NCBI GenBank assembly: GCA_944321465.1
Contig: CALULL010000010.1
Location: 36,841 to 100,840, forward strand
Direction: 5' to 3'
Source: an uncultured Bacteroides sp.
GTDB lineage: Bacteria; Bacteroidota; Bacteroidia; Bacteroidales; Bacteroidaceae
Length of the DNA: 64,000 bases
This document shows positions 29,180-37,595 of the stretch, one piece after another; the first letter of the stretch is position 1, and each line of letters opens with the position of its first letter. A program made the translations under genes and the position numbers. The notes beneath the pieces were generated by a model. The model was not told where the DNA came from, searched no databases, and saw only the letters and a list, made by a program, of their open reading frames with translations.

Positions 29180-30886
29180 ATGGAATATTCTTTTTATGAT
29201 TTCTTAAAACTGCTCGGCTCTTTAGCTTTGTTCCTTTACGGCATGAAGATTATGAGCGAGGGGCTTCAGAAGTTTGCCGGAGACCGGCTACGGAAAATTC
29301 TTACGGCGATGACGACCAACCGTGTGACGGGAGTATTTACGGGAATGCTGATAACAGCACTGGTGCAATCGTCGTCGGCTACTACGGTGATGGTGGTGAG
29401 CTTTGTCAATGCTGGTTTGCTGACCTTGTCGCAGTCAATCGGCGTTATTATGGGAGCCAACATCGGTACTACGGTCACGGCGTGGATTATCTCTGCGCTG
29501 GGCTTTTCGGTCGACATCTCGGCCTTTGCGTTGCCTTTGCTGGCGTTTGGCATTCCACTGCTGTTCTCGCAGCGCAGCAGTCGCAAGTCGGTGGGAGAGT
29601 TCATCTTCGGTTTTTCGTTCCTTTTCATGGGTCTTGCCATGTTGCAGGCCAACGCGCCCGACTTGGAGAAGAACCCCGAAATGTTGGCTTTCGTCCAGGA
29701 GTACACAGATATGGGCTTTGGCTCGGTGCTCCTGTTCGTGCTCATTGGTACCGTGTTGACGATGATTGTGCAGGCTTCTTCGGCCACGATGGCCATCACG
29801 CTCATCATGTGTGCCAACGGTTGGATAAGTTTCGAGCTTGGGGCTGCCCTTGTGCTGGGCGAGAATATCGGTACCACCATCACAGCCAATCTGGCAGCTC
29901 TGACAGGTAATACACAGGCACGGCGGGCTGCACTTGCCCACCTGGTGTTCAATGTCTTTGGCGTTATCTGGGTATTAAGCGTTTTCCCGTTCTTCACCGG
30001 GGCGGTGTCGTGGTTCGTGGAAAACGTCATGGGGGTTACTGCGATGTCGGTAGCCGTACCCTTCAAGCTCTCGGCTTTCCACACGGCCTTCAACGTCTGC
30101 AACGTGCTGGTACTAATCTGGTTCGTGCGTTTCATCGAGCGGACGGTCTGCTTCATCATTCCGCAGAAGGAACAGGAAGAGGAGTTCCGCCTGCGTTTCA
30201 TTACGGGAGGTATGCTCTCCACCGCTGAACTGTCCATATTGCAGGCCAGCAAGGAAATCCATCTGTATGCCGAGCGCATCCGTCGCATGTTTGGGATGGT
30301 ACGTGATCTGCTTCACACGGCCAAGGATGATAATTTCAACCAACTCTACAGCCGCATCGAGAAGTACGAAAACATCAGCGACAGCATGGAGCTTGAGATT
30401 GGCAACTATCTTAACAAGGTGTCCGAGGGCAGACTCAGCTCGGAAAGTAAGCTCCAGATACGCGCCATGTTGCGTGCCGTTACCGAGATTGAGAGCATAG
30501 GCGACAGTTGCTACAACCTGGCCCGTACCATCAGTCGCAAACGGCAGTTCTCCGACGAGGACTTCACGCCGGAGCAATACGCGCACATCTCTTCCATGAT
30601 GCAGCTTGACGACGAAGCCTTAGCTCAGATGATAGTTGTCATAAACTATTCCGGGCACTCTGACCAGGAGAGTGTGGATGCCAACAAGTCCTTCAACTTG
30701 GAGAACGAGATAAACAATTACCGCAACCAGCTGAAGAACCAAAATCTGGCCGATGTGAACAACAAGCTCTACAGTTACCAGATGGGCGTGTTCTACATGG
30801 ACATTGTTTCCGAGTGCGAAAAGCTGGGAGACTACGTGGTGAACGTTGTCGAAGCCAGCAGCGACCTGAAGGAGAAGAAGGACTGA
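29180..30886 (+). CDS. Na/Pi cotransporter family protein
   Basis: 568 residues. The two inverted NptA/PiT-II repeats carry VQSSSATTVMVVSFVNAG (near residue 62) and VQASSATMAITLIM (near 198), the substrate-binding QSSSA motifs. Nine or ten membrane helices fill residues 8-330, and a PhoU-like helical domain follows (about 350-560, SIGDSCYNLARTI). It should import phosphate with sodium across the inner membrane. It is divergent from the kinase gene and ends at a strong hairpin. Confidence 0.93.
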   Translation: MEYSFYDFLKLLGSLALFLYGMKIMSEGLQKFAGDRLRKILTAMTTNRVTGVFTGMLITALVQSSSATTVMVVSFVNAGLLTLSQSIGVIMGANIGTTVTAWIISALGFSVDISAFALPLLAFGIPLLFSQRSSRKSVGEFIFGFSFLFMGLAMLQANAPDLEKNPEMLAFVQEYTDMGFGSVLLFVLIGTVLTMIVQASSATMAITLIMCANGWISFELGAALVLGENIGTTITANLAALTGNTQARRAALAHLVFNVFGVIWVLSVFPFFTGAVSWFVENVMGVTAMSVAVPFKLSAFHTAFNVCNVLVLIWFVRFIERTVCFIIPQKEQEEEFRLRFITGGMLSTAELSILQASKEIHLYAERIRRMFGMVRDLLHTAKDDNFNQLYSRIEKYENISDSMELEIGNYLNKVSEGRLSSESKLQIRAMLRAVTEIESIGDSCYNLARTISRKRQFSDEDFTPEQYAHISSMMQLDDEALAQMIVVINYSGHSDQESVDANKSFNLENEINNYRNQLKNQNLADVNNKLYSYQMGVFYMDIVSECEKLGDYVVNVVEASSDLKEKKD

Positions 30887-30906
30887 CCCTCCGCCTTCCG
30901 GCACAG

Positions 30907-30970
30907 GCAGCCCGGCTGTCGTCCCTCCCGCACGGGTTGCGGGGATTGCGGGGACATGCAGCCGGGCTGC
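30907..30970. terminator. Bidirectional hairpin
   Basis: A perfect 12-bp stem (30907-30918 with 30959-30970, GCAGCCCGGCTG type) encloses a second stem, CCCGCA/TGCGGG. It lies between convergent genes (Na/Pi transporter and rubredoxin) and probably ends both transcripts, though no long U-tract follows. Confidence 0.6.
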
Positions 30971-31014
30971 GTCGTGTCTTGTTGTGCGTAGGCAGTCCGT
31001 GGCCTGTCGTCAGG

Positions 31015-31179
31015 CTACTCCTCCGTGCGCTCAAAGTCCTCTTTGCCTACTCCGCACAGCGGGCAGGTCCAGTCCTCGGGCAGTGCTTCAAACGGGGTGC
31101 CCGGCTCGATGCCGTTGTCTGGGTCGCCTTTCGCGGGGTCGTAGACGTATCCACACACAGTGCAAACGTACTTTTCCAT
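31015..31179 (-). CDS. Rubredoxin
   Basis: 54 residues, the classic rubredoxin length. Two CxxC knuckles, [10 protein letters not shown] (residues 6-15) and [11 protein letters not shown] (39-49), bind a single iron; [19 protein letters not shown] between them is the standard core. It carries one electron in the cytoplasm, and the flavodiiron protein at 10.3 kb is its expected partner in oxygen or NO reduction. The gene follows the XRE regulator on the same strand, 68 nt downstream, with no obvious promoter of its own. Confidence 0.95.
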   Translation of the reverse strand: MEKYVCTVCGYVYDPAKGDPDNGIEPGTPFEALPEDWTCPLCGVGKEDFERTEE

Positions 31180-31247
31180 ACTACTTCTCTGTTTTTTAGT
31201 TATACATGGGGTTGTTTCTCCGGGGACACCCGTCCGCTTGTGATGTG

Positions 31248-31463
31248 TCAGGTGCCCTCTTTGTTCTGGTATTCCAGCAAGTCGCCAGGCTGGCAGTCCA
31301 GCTCCTTGCAGATGGCCTCCAGCGTGGAAAACCGGATGGCCTTCGCCTTTCCCGTCTTCAGTATCGACAGGTTGGCAGGGGTTATGTCAATGCGTTCGGC
31401 CAGTTCGCTGAGCGAAATCTTGCGCCGGGCCATCATTATGTCGAGGTTTACTATTATGGGCAT
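31248..31463 (-). CDS. XRE-family regulator (YozG-like)
   Basis: 71 residues, a single Cro/C1 helix-turn-helix: [18 protein letters not shown], then [20 protein letters not shown], then [10 protein letters not shown]. Regulators of this small type are usually encoded next to DUF2975 membrane proteins, as here (24 nt upstream). It is the last gene of the minus-strand group and probably controls that operon; candidate half-sites are seen upstream of the first gene at 33.9 kb. Confidence 0.9.
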   Translation of the reverse strand: MPIIVNLDIMMARRKISLSELAERIDITPANLSILKTGKAKAIRFSTLEAICKELDCQPGDLLEYQNKEGT

Positions 31464-31487
31464 GTAGAGTCGTGTTTTGGGTTTCTG

Positions 31488-32105
31488 CTATATGGTCAGG
31501 TCCTGCTCTTCTTTCATCTTCACGCCTGCGGCGAATAGTTCGGTGAAGAGGGCCAGCAGGACATAGGGCAGCCAGTCGAACTGCAGACCCTCGTAGACCA
31601 CCTCGTAGCCCGTGAGCACCAGCCGCTGCGAGGCTTCCACGTAGGACAGCCACCGCCACACTTCGTAGCCTGCCCCCAGCAGCATGAGGCTGTAGACGAA
31701 GAAGCGCATACGGCGCACGTTGAGGCGGGTGAACACGTCGCCTCGTGTCACGGAGATGATGGTGCGTATCAGGCAGTAGGTACCGTAGAGCGCGAACAGC
31801 AGCAACGCCACGAGGCCGAAAGTCATGGCGATGAGGCTCGCCGACGGCTCTATGTACCCGAAGGCTTCTATCCTGGTGGCCCAGAAGGGCGCGTCGGTGC
31901 CGGTGACGGTGCTGTGCACCGTGCCGGGTACGCAGGTGTCGGTGGGGCGCACGGCCAGTTTCAGATGCGAGTCGTAGCTGTCCGTGTAGAGCTTGCTTTG
32001 GGTCGGTGCAGGCTCGCCGTAGACAAGGTTCTGTACGGCTTCGCCCACGTTCTGCACGACGAATACCACGATGGCTATCAGTGCCAGTATCTTGATTTTC
32101 TTCAT
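31488..32105 (-). CDS. DUF2975 membrane protein
   Basis: 205 residues with about four transmembrane helices: near 5-25, 108-128, 143-165 and 180-198. The pattern of two helix pairs with an extracytoplasmic loop (residues 30-95) fits DUF2975, which has no known function but is consistently paired with a YozG-type XRE regulator. The C-terminus KMKEEQDLTI is repeated, with changes, in the non-coding gap just upstream of this gene, which points to a lost tandem copy. Confidence 0.82.
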   Translation of the reverse strand: MKKIKILALIAIVVFVVQNVGEAVQNLVYGEPAPTQSKLYTDSYDSHLKLAVRPTDTCVPGTVHSTVTGTDAPFWATRIEAFGYIEPSASLIAMTFGLVALLLFALYGTYCLIRTIISVTRGDVFTRLNVRRMRFFVYSLMLLGAGYEVWRWLSYVEASQRLVLTGYEVVYEGLQFDWLPYVLLALFTELFAAGVKMKEEQDLTI

Positions 32106-32130
32106 AACGTTCTGTCTCCTTTCAACGGGT

Positions 32131-32157
32131 TATATGGTCTGGTCCTGTTCTTTCTTC
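32131..32157 (-). pseudogene. Vestigial C-terminus of a second DUF2975 gene
   Basis: On the minus strand this 27-bp stretch reads KKKEQDQTI followed by a stop, and its DNA matches the last codons of the intact DUF2975 gene (31489-31515) at nearly every base. It lies in the gap between the CPBP gene and the DUF2975 gene. The simplest reading is that a tandem duplicate was deleted except for its tail. Confidence 0.5.
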
Positions 32158-32162
32158 TTCTG

Positions 32163-32951
32163 TTAATTGTTTGTTTTCACCTCCGGCTGGGCTGCACCCT
32201 TTCTCCCGAGCTGCCACACCGCTCCGCCCATCACGGCCAGTCCGGCCACGGGCAATGCCCAGTAGAGGGCCGGGTTGCCGATGAGGTCGCGCATGGTCTC
32301 TACCTCGGGGTGAGCCGTGCTGAGCCACACCGACAGGCTGTTGTTGACGATGTGCGTCACGGTGCAGGCCACCAGACTGTCCGTCCGGTAGTAGAGCCAG
32401 GCCAGGAACACGCCCATGAGGACGGCTCCCGTAATTTGGGCCGGGTTGATGTGGAACAGCCCGAACAGCACGCCCGACAGCCCGATGGCCACCCAAGGCC
32501 GGTAGTGGCGCAGCAGTTCGCCCGTGACTGCGCGGCGAAACAGCACCTCCTCCAGAAACGGACCCAGCAGGCAGATGCAGCCTATGCCCACCCAGCTGCC
32601 TTGTAGCTCGTCGAAGGAACTTTCCATCAGGTCGGGCAAGGGCGGTAGCAGCTCCACTATATAGGTGGATACCACGATGGCTCCCATGCCTCCCATGATG
32701 CCCCACGCCAGCTGTCCGGGCGAGCCTGTGGCGTATGCCCGCCCGTCGTTCTTCAGGTAGCCCAGCTTCCACAGTACCAGCAGCATGGCGGCCAGGCTGC
32801 ACAGCATGATGGGTACGGAGGCCATGCCCAGAGGGGCGGCCCCTGTGGGGGCAAAGAGTTTCGCATAGAGGTTCACGCCCGCTCCTATCAGTACGCCGCA
32901 AAGCAGCTGCACGAGCAGGTAGGCAACAATAAGCAGGATGGCTTTTTTCAT
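32163..32951 (-). CDS. CPBP intramembrane metalloprotease-like protein
   Basis: 262 residues from MKKAILLIVAYL; 14 in-frame residues further upstream are not membrane-like and are left out. Six or more hydrophobic segments. Motif 1 is FLEEVLFRRAVTGELLRH, motif 2 is FGLFHINPAQ and motif 3 is CTVTHIVNNSLSVWL, giving the Glu-Glu and two His of the family. It is third in a five-gene minus-strand operon whose products are all small membrane or secreted proteins plus a regulator, so a role in a membrane-stress response is plausible. Confidence 0.9.
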   Translation of the reverse strand: MKKAILLIVAYLLVQLLCGVLIGAGVNLYAKLFAPTGAAPLGMASVPIMLCSLAAMLLVLWKLGYLKNDGRAYATGSPGQLAWGIMGGMGAIVVSTYIVELLPPLPDLMESSFDELQGSWVGIGCICLLGPFLEEVLFRRAVTGELLRHYRPWVAIGLSGVLFGLFHINPAQITGAVLMGVFLAWLYYRTDSLVACTVTHIVNNSLSVWLSTAHPEVETMRDLIGNPALYWALPVAGLAVMGGAVWQLGRKGAAQPEVKTNN

Positions 32952-33078
32952 CTTACGGTCTGTTTTGTCGGTGAGTGGCAGGGCCGTCGGCAACCCGGTT
33001 TGGTTGTCCGGGCCGCAGCCTTAACTATCAACGTGTTTTGAGCGTCATTCGTATGCTGTCCGTCGTTTTTTTTGTCGC

Positions 33079-33570
33079 TCATTTCCCGTTCTGGGCCAGG
33101 ATCGGCGTGTCGCCGGCCAAGGCCAGGTCGTTGGCGGCCAGCGTCAGCATCCATTCCCCGCAGCGGGAGTCGTAGTTGTAGGCACGGTAGTCCATGCCGC
33201 CGGGCACAGCCGTGTAGACGGTCTTCTGCCGTATGCGCGAGTAGCTTTCCGTCCGTTCGTCCCACAGGGCGTAGACCACCGTTGTGGTGTCGCCCTCGTA
33301 GGTCGTCGTCAGGGCGTAGTGTGGGCGGTAGTTGCCTTTAGCCTCGTCCCAGCGCAGGGCTTCCTTGCGCACCATGTGCCCTTGCTCGTCGTAGGCGTAG
33401 TTGTATTGCAGGTAGTGGTGCAGCAGCCGGGCGGCGTCTTCCTTGTAGACGGTCTTGCCCGTCATGCGGTTGCCCTCCATCTGGGTGTTGTAGACGAGGC
33501 CGTTGTTGGCGGCCAGAGAATTGACGATGCTTGTCATGGCAATGATTGCCGAGAGAACGATGGTTTTCAT
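33079..33570 (-). CDS. DUF3836 secreted protein
   Basis: 163 residues with a signal peptide (MKTIVLSAIIAMTSIVNSLAA, first 20 residues hydrophobic). The mature part has NYAYDEQGHMVRKEALRW and YDSRCGEWMLT, repeated tyrosine-rich strands like RHS/YD-type motifs, which is the DUF3836 pattern seen in Bacteroides. Function unknown; periplasmic or surface location is inferred. Confidence 0.8.
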   Translation of the reverse strand: MKTIVLSAIIAMTSIVNSLAANNGLVYNTQMEGNRMTGKTVYKEDAARLLHHYLQYNYAYDEQGHMVRKEALRWDEAKGNYRPHYALTTTYEGDTTTVVYALWDERTESYSRIRQKTVYTAVPGGMDYRAYNYDSRCGEWMLTLAANDLALAGDTPILAQNGK

Positions 33571-33666
33571 AATGCGATAGTTTTATGCGTTTCTATTTTG
33601 TTTGTTTTGTCTGTGTTTGTCCGTTTCGGTTGTTTGTCCGTGGGGTGGGGCTGTGCCGGGCGGTGC

Positions 33667-33828
33667 TCATTCGCCCGGTTCGGTCCAAGCGTCCCACACG
33701 GCTTGTTTGATGTCTCTGTAAGTGCTGTCGGCCTGATAGTACAAGGCTACGCCGCCGAGGAAGAGGGCTACCGCCACCGCTAAGGTCTTGGCCAGCCGGA
33801 TGAGATTTGTTCTGAAATTCGTTTTCAT
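33667..33828 (-). CDS. Small membrane protein, unknown
   Basis: 53 residues from MKTNFRTNL at 33828; the open frame extends to 34110 but that part runs through the 22-bp array and non-coding spacer. One transmembrane helix at about residues 15-31 (TLAVAVALFLGGVALYY) is followed by a short polar tail, TYRDIKQAVWDAWTEPGE. It is the first gene of the minus-strand operon leading to the XRE regulator. No family recognised. Confidence 0.6.
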   Translation of the reverse strand: MKTNFRTNLIRLAKTLAVAVALFLGGVALYYQADSTYRDIKQAVWDAWTEPGE

Positions 33829-33844
33829 ACGCTTGTTTTTGTTT

Positions 33845-33960
33845 ATCGGTAATCTTTTATCGTTTTTCGATATGCAAAGGAAAGGCGAATTTCTGAGACT
33901 GCCAAAGAAAAACGGTAATTTTTTATCGAAAAACAATAATTTTTCCATCTTAGTCGATAA
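33845..33960. promoter_or_regulatory. Cluster of TATCG half-sites, candidate operator
   Basis: Upstream of the minus-strand operon, a perfect inverted repeat TATCG-TTTTT-CGATA lies at 33858-33872. Further TATCG half-sites occur at 33845-33848, 33924-33928 and (inverted) 33955-33959. The spacing and A/T-rich context differ sharply from the GC-rich surroundings. The operon's own XRE regulator is the natural candidate to bind here (inference). The 548-nt gap 33829-34376 holds this cluster, array 5 and the promoter of the DUF3316 gene. Confidence 0.45.
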
Positions 33961-34033
33961 AACCTCCCCTCTGCCCCGTCTTTTCCCCCTTTTCGGGGTG
34001 GCGGCAGCGCGTTTCCCGGCCTTTCGTCCGGCC

Positions 34034-34121
34034 GTGGCGGGCAATCCTGCGCCCGCCCCCGGGCACAGGTGTGCCCCCTTGCGGGCAGAGGTTCGCTGCC
34101 GGGCGGGCACAGGTGAGCCTC
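34034..34121. repeat. 22-bp x4 palindromic array 5
   Basis: Units start at 34034, 34056, 34078 and 34100. Cores are GCAATCCTGCGCC, GCACAGGTGTGCC, GCAGAGGTTCGCT and GCACAGGTGAGCC. The second unit contains a full GGGCACAGGTGTGCCC palindrome. The array ends 129 bp before the -7 box of the DUF3316 gene. Confidence 0.86.
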
Positions 34122-34250
34122 CTCGGTCCCCTTGCGGCTGGCCGGTGAGTGGCTGGCGGCTTCGGGGGGTGCCGGGGCGTTCGGTCTCTGTCGTGTGCTC
34201 GTCGGTCGCAAATCGGGGGGCGGCACGCCGCGATATTCGCTTTTTTATAT

Positions 34251-34258
34251 TACTTTTG
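34251..34258 (+). promoter_or_regulatory. -7 box upstream of DUF3316 gene
   Basis: TACTTTTG, preceded by an A/T-rich run; the start codon is 118 nt downstream at 34377. Confidence 0.5.
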
Positions 34259-34376
34259 CCGCGTCGGTCTCCCTGTGCCGTGTGGCGGGGCGGTATGCCC
34301 GGGGCAATACCTATTTAAATGAAGTGCCCTCCCGTTCCCGCCAAAGGCAGACGGGCCGCACACGTGTCAAGCTCCG

Positions 34377-35258
34377 ATGAAGAACAGACTATCCACAACC
34401 CTGTGCGCCTTTTGGGCCTTTGTCGCCCTGCTGTCCCTCCTGCCTGTCGGCCTGCGGGCGCAGACGGCGGGCCTGCGCGAACGGCAGGCGGTCGACACTT
34501 TGCTGGCCGCTCCCTCGGCGCGTGCGCGCTTCGTCAGCCGGGCTACGCTCTACGGCGTGGGGGCGGCCAACATGTACGACACCTACCTCTCGCCGCAGGA
34601 GTACCGGGGCGTGGAGGTACGCGTGTTGCGCGAGAACCTGCGTTTCACGCCCTGGGGCGACGGCAAGTGGTCGCGCCAGGTGCTTTTTCAGGGCTACGTC
34701 AACTACACGCACAACCACGTAGACAACAACAACTCCGTGGGCCTGCTGGGCAGTTGGGGCTACGGCGTGCACCGCCATTTCCGCCTGACTCCCAACTTCC
34801 GCCTGCTGGCCGGTGGCATGGCCGACCTCAACGGGGGCTTCCTCTGGAACATGCGCAACGGCAACAACCCCGCCTCGGCGCGTGCTTACGTCAACCTCGG
34901 CGTTTCGGGCATGGCCGTGTGGGATCTCAAGATACGCCGTTACCCCATACGTCTGCGCTATCAGCTCAACGTGCCCCTGGCGGGTGTCATGTTCTCGCCC
35001 CACTACGGGCAGTCCTATTACGAGATATTTTCGCTGGGCAATGCCGGTGGCGTGGTGCGCTTCACCTCGCTCCACAACCAGCCTTCGCTGCGCCAGCTGC
35101 TGACGGTCGACCTGCCCGCAAGGCGGGCCAAGTTGCGCCTGGCCTACGTGTGGGACGCGCAGCAGTCCAGCCTGAACGACATCCGCACGCACGCCTACTC
35201 TCATGTGTTCATGGTGGGGCTGGTGCGCGAGTTCTACCTGCTGCGCGGGCGGAGGTAG
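34377..35258 (+). CDS. DUF3316 protein, probable outer-membrane beta barrel
   Basis: 293 residues with a signal peptide ending LRAQ. The mature chain is rich in alternating aromatic strands (FTPWGDGKWSRQVLFQGY, RHFRLTPNFRLLAGGMADL, YPIRLRYQLNVPLAG) and ends in REFYLLRGRR, compatible with a barrel of ten to twelve strands. This matches DUF3316 proteins of Bacteroides. A longer overlapping frame (34319-36556) is a GC-driven shadow. It is 48 nt upstream of the S41 protease gene, probably in one transcript. Function unknown. Confidence 0.82.
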   Translation: MKNRLSTTLCAFWAFVALLSLLPVGLRAQTAGLRERQAVDTLLAAPSARARFVSRATLYGVGAANMYDTYLSPQEYRGVEVRVLRENLRFTPWGDGKWSRQVLFQGYVNYTHNHVDNNNSVGLLGSWGYGVHRHFRLTPNFRLLAGGMADLNGGFLWNMRNGNNPASARAYVNLGVSGMAVWDLKIRRYPIRLRYQLNVPLAGVMFSPHYGQSYYEIFSLGNAGGVVRFTSLHNQPSLRQLLTVDLPARRAKLRLAYVWDAQQSSLNDIRTHAYSHVFMVGLVREFYLLRGRR

Positions 35259-35306
35259 GCCCGGTGCGGTCTTCTTCTACAACCGATTATCTGCAACTCA
35301 AAGCCG

Positions 35307-36305
35307 ATGAAAAAGATTTTGTTACCGTTACTGCTGTCCGTCCTTTTCTGCGGGTGCATCCGCGAGGACGATTACGACAACTCGCCGCAGGGCAACTTCG
35401 ATGCCTTGTGGACGCTCATGGACGAGCACTATTGCTACTTCACCTACAAGGGTATAGACTGGGATGCCGTGCGCGACAAGTACCGGCCCCGCATCGTCTC
35501 CGGCATGGGCAACGATGCCCTTTTCGAGGTGTTGGGCGACATGTTGGCCGAGCTGAAGGACGGGCACGTCAACCTCTACAGCGCGTCCAACACGGCCCGC
35601 TACTGGGACTGGTATCTGGACTATCCGCGCAACTACGACGAGGCCCTGGTGGAGCGTTACCTGGGGCGCGAGTACCGCATCTCGGGCGGCCTGCGCTACA
35701 CCATCCTGGAGGACAACGTGGGCTACGTCAGCTACGAGTCGTTCTCCGACGGCATCGGCGAGGGCAATCTGGACGAGATGCTGGACTATCTGTCCGTGTG
35801 CAACGGCCTGATTGTCGACGTGCGCAACAACGGCGGGGGCAACCTGACGTACTCTTCGCGCCTGGCCGCCCGCTTCACCAACGAGCGGGTGCTGACGGGC
35901 TACATCCTGCACAAGGCCGGGCCGGGGCACGACGACTTTTCCCAGCCCGAACCCATCTACCTGGAGCCGTCCGCCAGCATACGCTGGCAAAAGCCCGTGG
36001 CGGTGCTTGTCAACCGCCACTCCTACAGTGCCACCAACGACTTTGCCAACGCCATGAGCTGCCTGCCGGGGGTGACGCTGGTGGGCGACCGCACCGGCGG
36101 GGGCGGGGGATTGCCCTTCTCCTCGGAGCTGCCCAACGGCTGGGCCGTGCGCTTCTCGGCCAGTCCGCACCTCGACGCGCAGGGAGCGCACATAGAGGGC
36201 GGCATAGACCCCGACGTGGAGGTGGACATGGACGAGGGCGACCGCCAGCGTGGGCTGGACACCATCATCGAGGAAGCCCGCCGGCTGCTCAACGCCGCCC
36301 GGTAG
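35307..36305 (+). CDS. S41 family peptidase lipoprotein
   Basis: 332 residues. The lipobox LFCGC places acylation at Cys17, followed by acidic residues, a surface-export-like context in Bacteroidetes. The tail-specific protease core has DVRNNGGGNLTYSSRLA (about residues 171-187) and LVNRHSYSATNDFANAM, where the Ser is the expected nucleophile, then GDRTGGGGGLPFSSEL. No PDZ domain is obvious between residues 90 and 130, although TILEDNVGYVSYESF follows the position where one normally sits. Likely a periplasmic or surface protease acting with the DUF3316 protein. Confidence 0.88.
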   Translation: MKKILLPLLLSVLFCGCIREDDYDNSPQGNFDALWTLMDEHYCYFTYKGIDWDAVRDKYRPRIVSGMGNDALFEVLGDMLAELKDGHVNLYSASNTARYWDWYLDYPRNYDEALVERYLGREYRISGGLRYTILEDNVGYVSYESFSDGIGEGNLDEMLDYLSVCNGLIVDVRNNGGGNLTYSSRLAARFTNERVLTGYILHKAGPGHDDFSQPEPIYLEPSASIRWQKPVAVLVNRHSYSATNDFANAMSCLPGVTLVGDRTGGGGGLPFSSELPNGWAVRFSASPHLDAQGAHIEGGIDPDVEVDMDEGDRQRGLDTIIEEARRLLNAAR

Positions 36306-36345
36306 GCCGGTTGTGCGCACGGCCCGTCGCGGCCTGTGGCAAGCC

Positions 36346-36433
36346 CTCGGTGGTGCACCTTTGTCCGCCCGCAGGCGCACCTTCGCTCTCTCGGGCGCAC
36401 ACCTCTGCCCGTGGGCTGGCACACCTGTGCCCT
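36346..36433. repeat. 22-bp x4 palindromic array 6
   Basis: Units start at 36346, 36368, 36390 and 36412. Cores are GTGCACCTTTGTC, GCGCACCTTCGCT, GCACACCTCTGCC and GCACACCTGTGCC, all in the ACCT orientation, the reverse of array 4. It lies 40 nt after the S41 gene and 58 nt before the tRNA promoter -33 box. Confidence 0.86.
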
Positions 36434-36491
36434 TGCGGGCATCCTGGGAGGCTGGGGCAGAGGGCAAGGCATACATTCGTGGCCAAAAAGG

Positions 36492-36522
36492 TTTGCAGAT
36501 ACGGAAATACTTCTTATCTTTG
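36492..36522 (+). promoter_or_regulatory. Consensus promoter of tRNA-Leu(UAG)
   Basis: -33 TTTG (36492-36495), 19-nt gap, then -7 TATCTTTG (36515-36522); an exact Bacteroidales housekeeping promoter 44 nt upstream of the tRNA. Confidence 0.8.
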
Positions 36523-36566
36523 CCCCGTCAATGAGGTCGTCTGCCTGTTGGGGTAGAAACAGAACT

Positions 36567-36648
36567 GCGGATGTGGCGTAATTGGCAGCCGCGCCAGACT
36601 TAGGATCTGGTGCCGTGAGGCGTGTAGGTTCGAGTCCTATCATCCGCA
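36567..36648 (+). tRNA. tRNA-Leu(UAG)
   Basis: 82 nt. The acceptor arms GCGGATG and CATCCGC pair fully; the anticodon stem CCAGA/TCTGG closes a loop CTTAGGA with anticodon TAG; a long variable arm and the TTCGAGTCC T-loop identify a class II leucine tRNA. The 3' CCA is not encoded. Confidence 0.96.
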
Positions 36649-36680
36649 CACTTGAAGAATGTCATAGTATTAATTGTTTT

Positions 36681-36720
36681 CAGCCGCCCTTGTCCTGTTT
36701 GCGTCGGACAGGGGCGGCTG
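36681..36720. terminator. Hairpin between tRNA-Leu and AraC gene
   Basis: 15-bp arms (36681-36695 and 36706-36720) pair with one G-U. T-rich sequence flanks both sides, so it can end the tRNA transcript and the convergent AraC transcript. Confidence 0.75.
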
Positions 36721-36749
36721 CTTTGTCTCCGGGGCGTGGCCTTGTCGGC

Positions 36750-37595
36750 TCAGCTGTTGCGGTAGGCTTGCGGCCCCATGCCCACGTGGCGTTTGAAGTA
36801 TTTCCCGAAGAAGGAGACGTTGGCGAAGTTGAGCGACTCGGCTATCTCGTTGATGGGCAGGTCGGTGGACTTGAGTTGTGCCTTTGCGTCGTTGATGACC
36901 AGTGCAGAGATGATTTGTATGACGGTCCTCCCTGTGCCCTGCTTCACGGTGTTGCTCAGGTGGGTGGGGGTGATGCCCAGCTTCTTGGCGTAGAAGGCAA
37001 TGCTGCGCTCGTGGGTGTAGTGCTGTATCACGAGGTGCCCGAAGTCCTTGCATATCTGCTCGTTGCGGGTAGCCGGGCGCTCTTGGGTCACTTGGTCTTG
37101 CTGCCGGTATAGCTCCTTGATGCGGTAGAGGATGGCAAGCATGATGCCTTTGGTTACTTCCGGGGTCTGGTCGGGGTTCAGCTCGTTGGCGCGTATAAGG
37201 AGCTTGAAGAAACCCTCGTACAGTTCGGCGTACTCCGCTGGCAGGTGGATGAGGGGCACACTTTTGATGGTGTACAGGAAGTTCAGTACGGGTTTGGGCA
37301 GATTGGCCTCGGCCAGGAAGTGCGAGGAAAACACCATGACGTAGAACTGCGGGTCGTCCTCGGCCCGGTGCAGCTGCAAGATGCTGCCGGGGCTAAGGAT
37401 TACGAAGTCGTTCTTCCGCACCACGTAGCGGTTCAGGTTGACGGTGCCTTCTATCTGTCCGTTGGTGCAGAGGATGAACACGGCGGCCTTCAGTCGGCAG
37501 GGGTAGTTCTTGTAGAGGTTGAGTATGCTCTCGGGTATGCCGGTGCCTACTACGAAATCGTCGGGCACGTCGAGCTTGGGTAGTTCTTTTTCCAT
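36750..37595 (-). CDS. AraC family transcriptional regulator
   Basis: 281 residues. The C-terminal two-helix-turn-helix domain (about 185-281) reads FYAKKLGITPTHLSNTVKQ for the first motif and PINEIAESLNFANVSFFGKY for the second, ending FKRHVGMGPQAYRN. The N-terminal half is a cupin-like sensor with YVVRKNDFVILSPGSILQL. A minus-strand -7 box TATCTTTG lies at 37661-37668. The regulated genes are not evident; the neighbour across the 307-nt divergent gap is the repeat-bearing secreted protein, which is a possible target. That gap contains only the promoters of the two genes as far as I can see. Confidence 0.92.
   Translation of the reverse strand: MEKELPKLDVPDDFVVGTGIPESILNLYKNYPCRLKAAVFILCTNGQIEGTVNLNRYVVRKNDFVILSPGSILQLHRAEDDPQFYVMVFSSHFLAEANLPKPVLNFLYTIKSVPLIHLPAEYAELYEGFFKLLIRANELNPDQTPEVTKGIMLAILYRIKELYRQQDQVTQERPATRNEQICKDFGHLVIQHYTHERSIAFYAKKLGITPTHLSNTVKQGTGRTVIQIISALVINDAKAQLKSTDLPINEIAESLNFANVSFFGKYFKRHVGMGPQAYRNS

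Noticed and set aside
30897-30918. Single array-like unit GGCACAGGCAGCC after the Na/Pi transporter gene
   Set aside because: Lies inside the terminator hairpin and has no neighbours at 22-bp spacing.
34319-36556. 745-residue plus-strand frame overlapping DUF3316 and S41 genes
   Set aside because: Arginine-, alanine- and proline-rich shadow typical of GC-rich DNA; the two real genes in other frames have signal peptides and family motifs.
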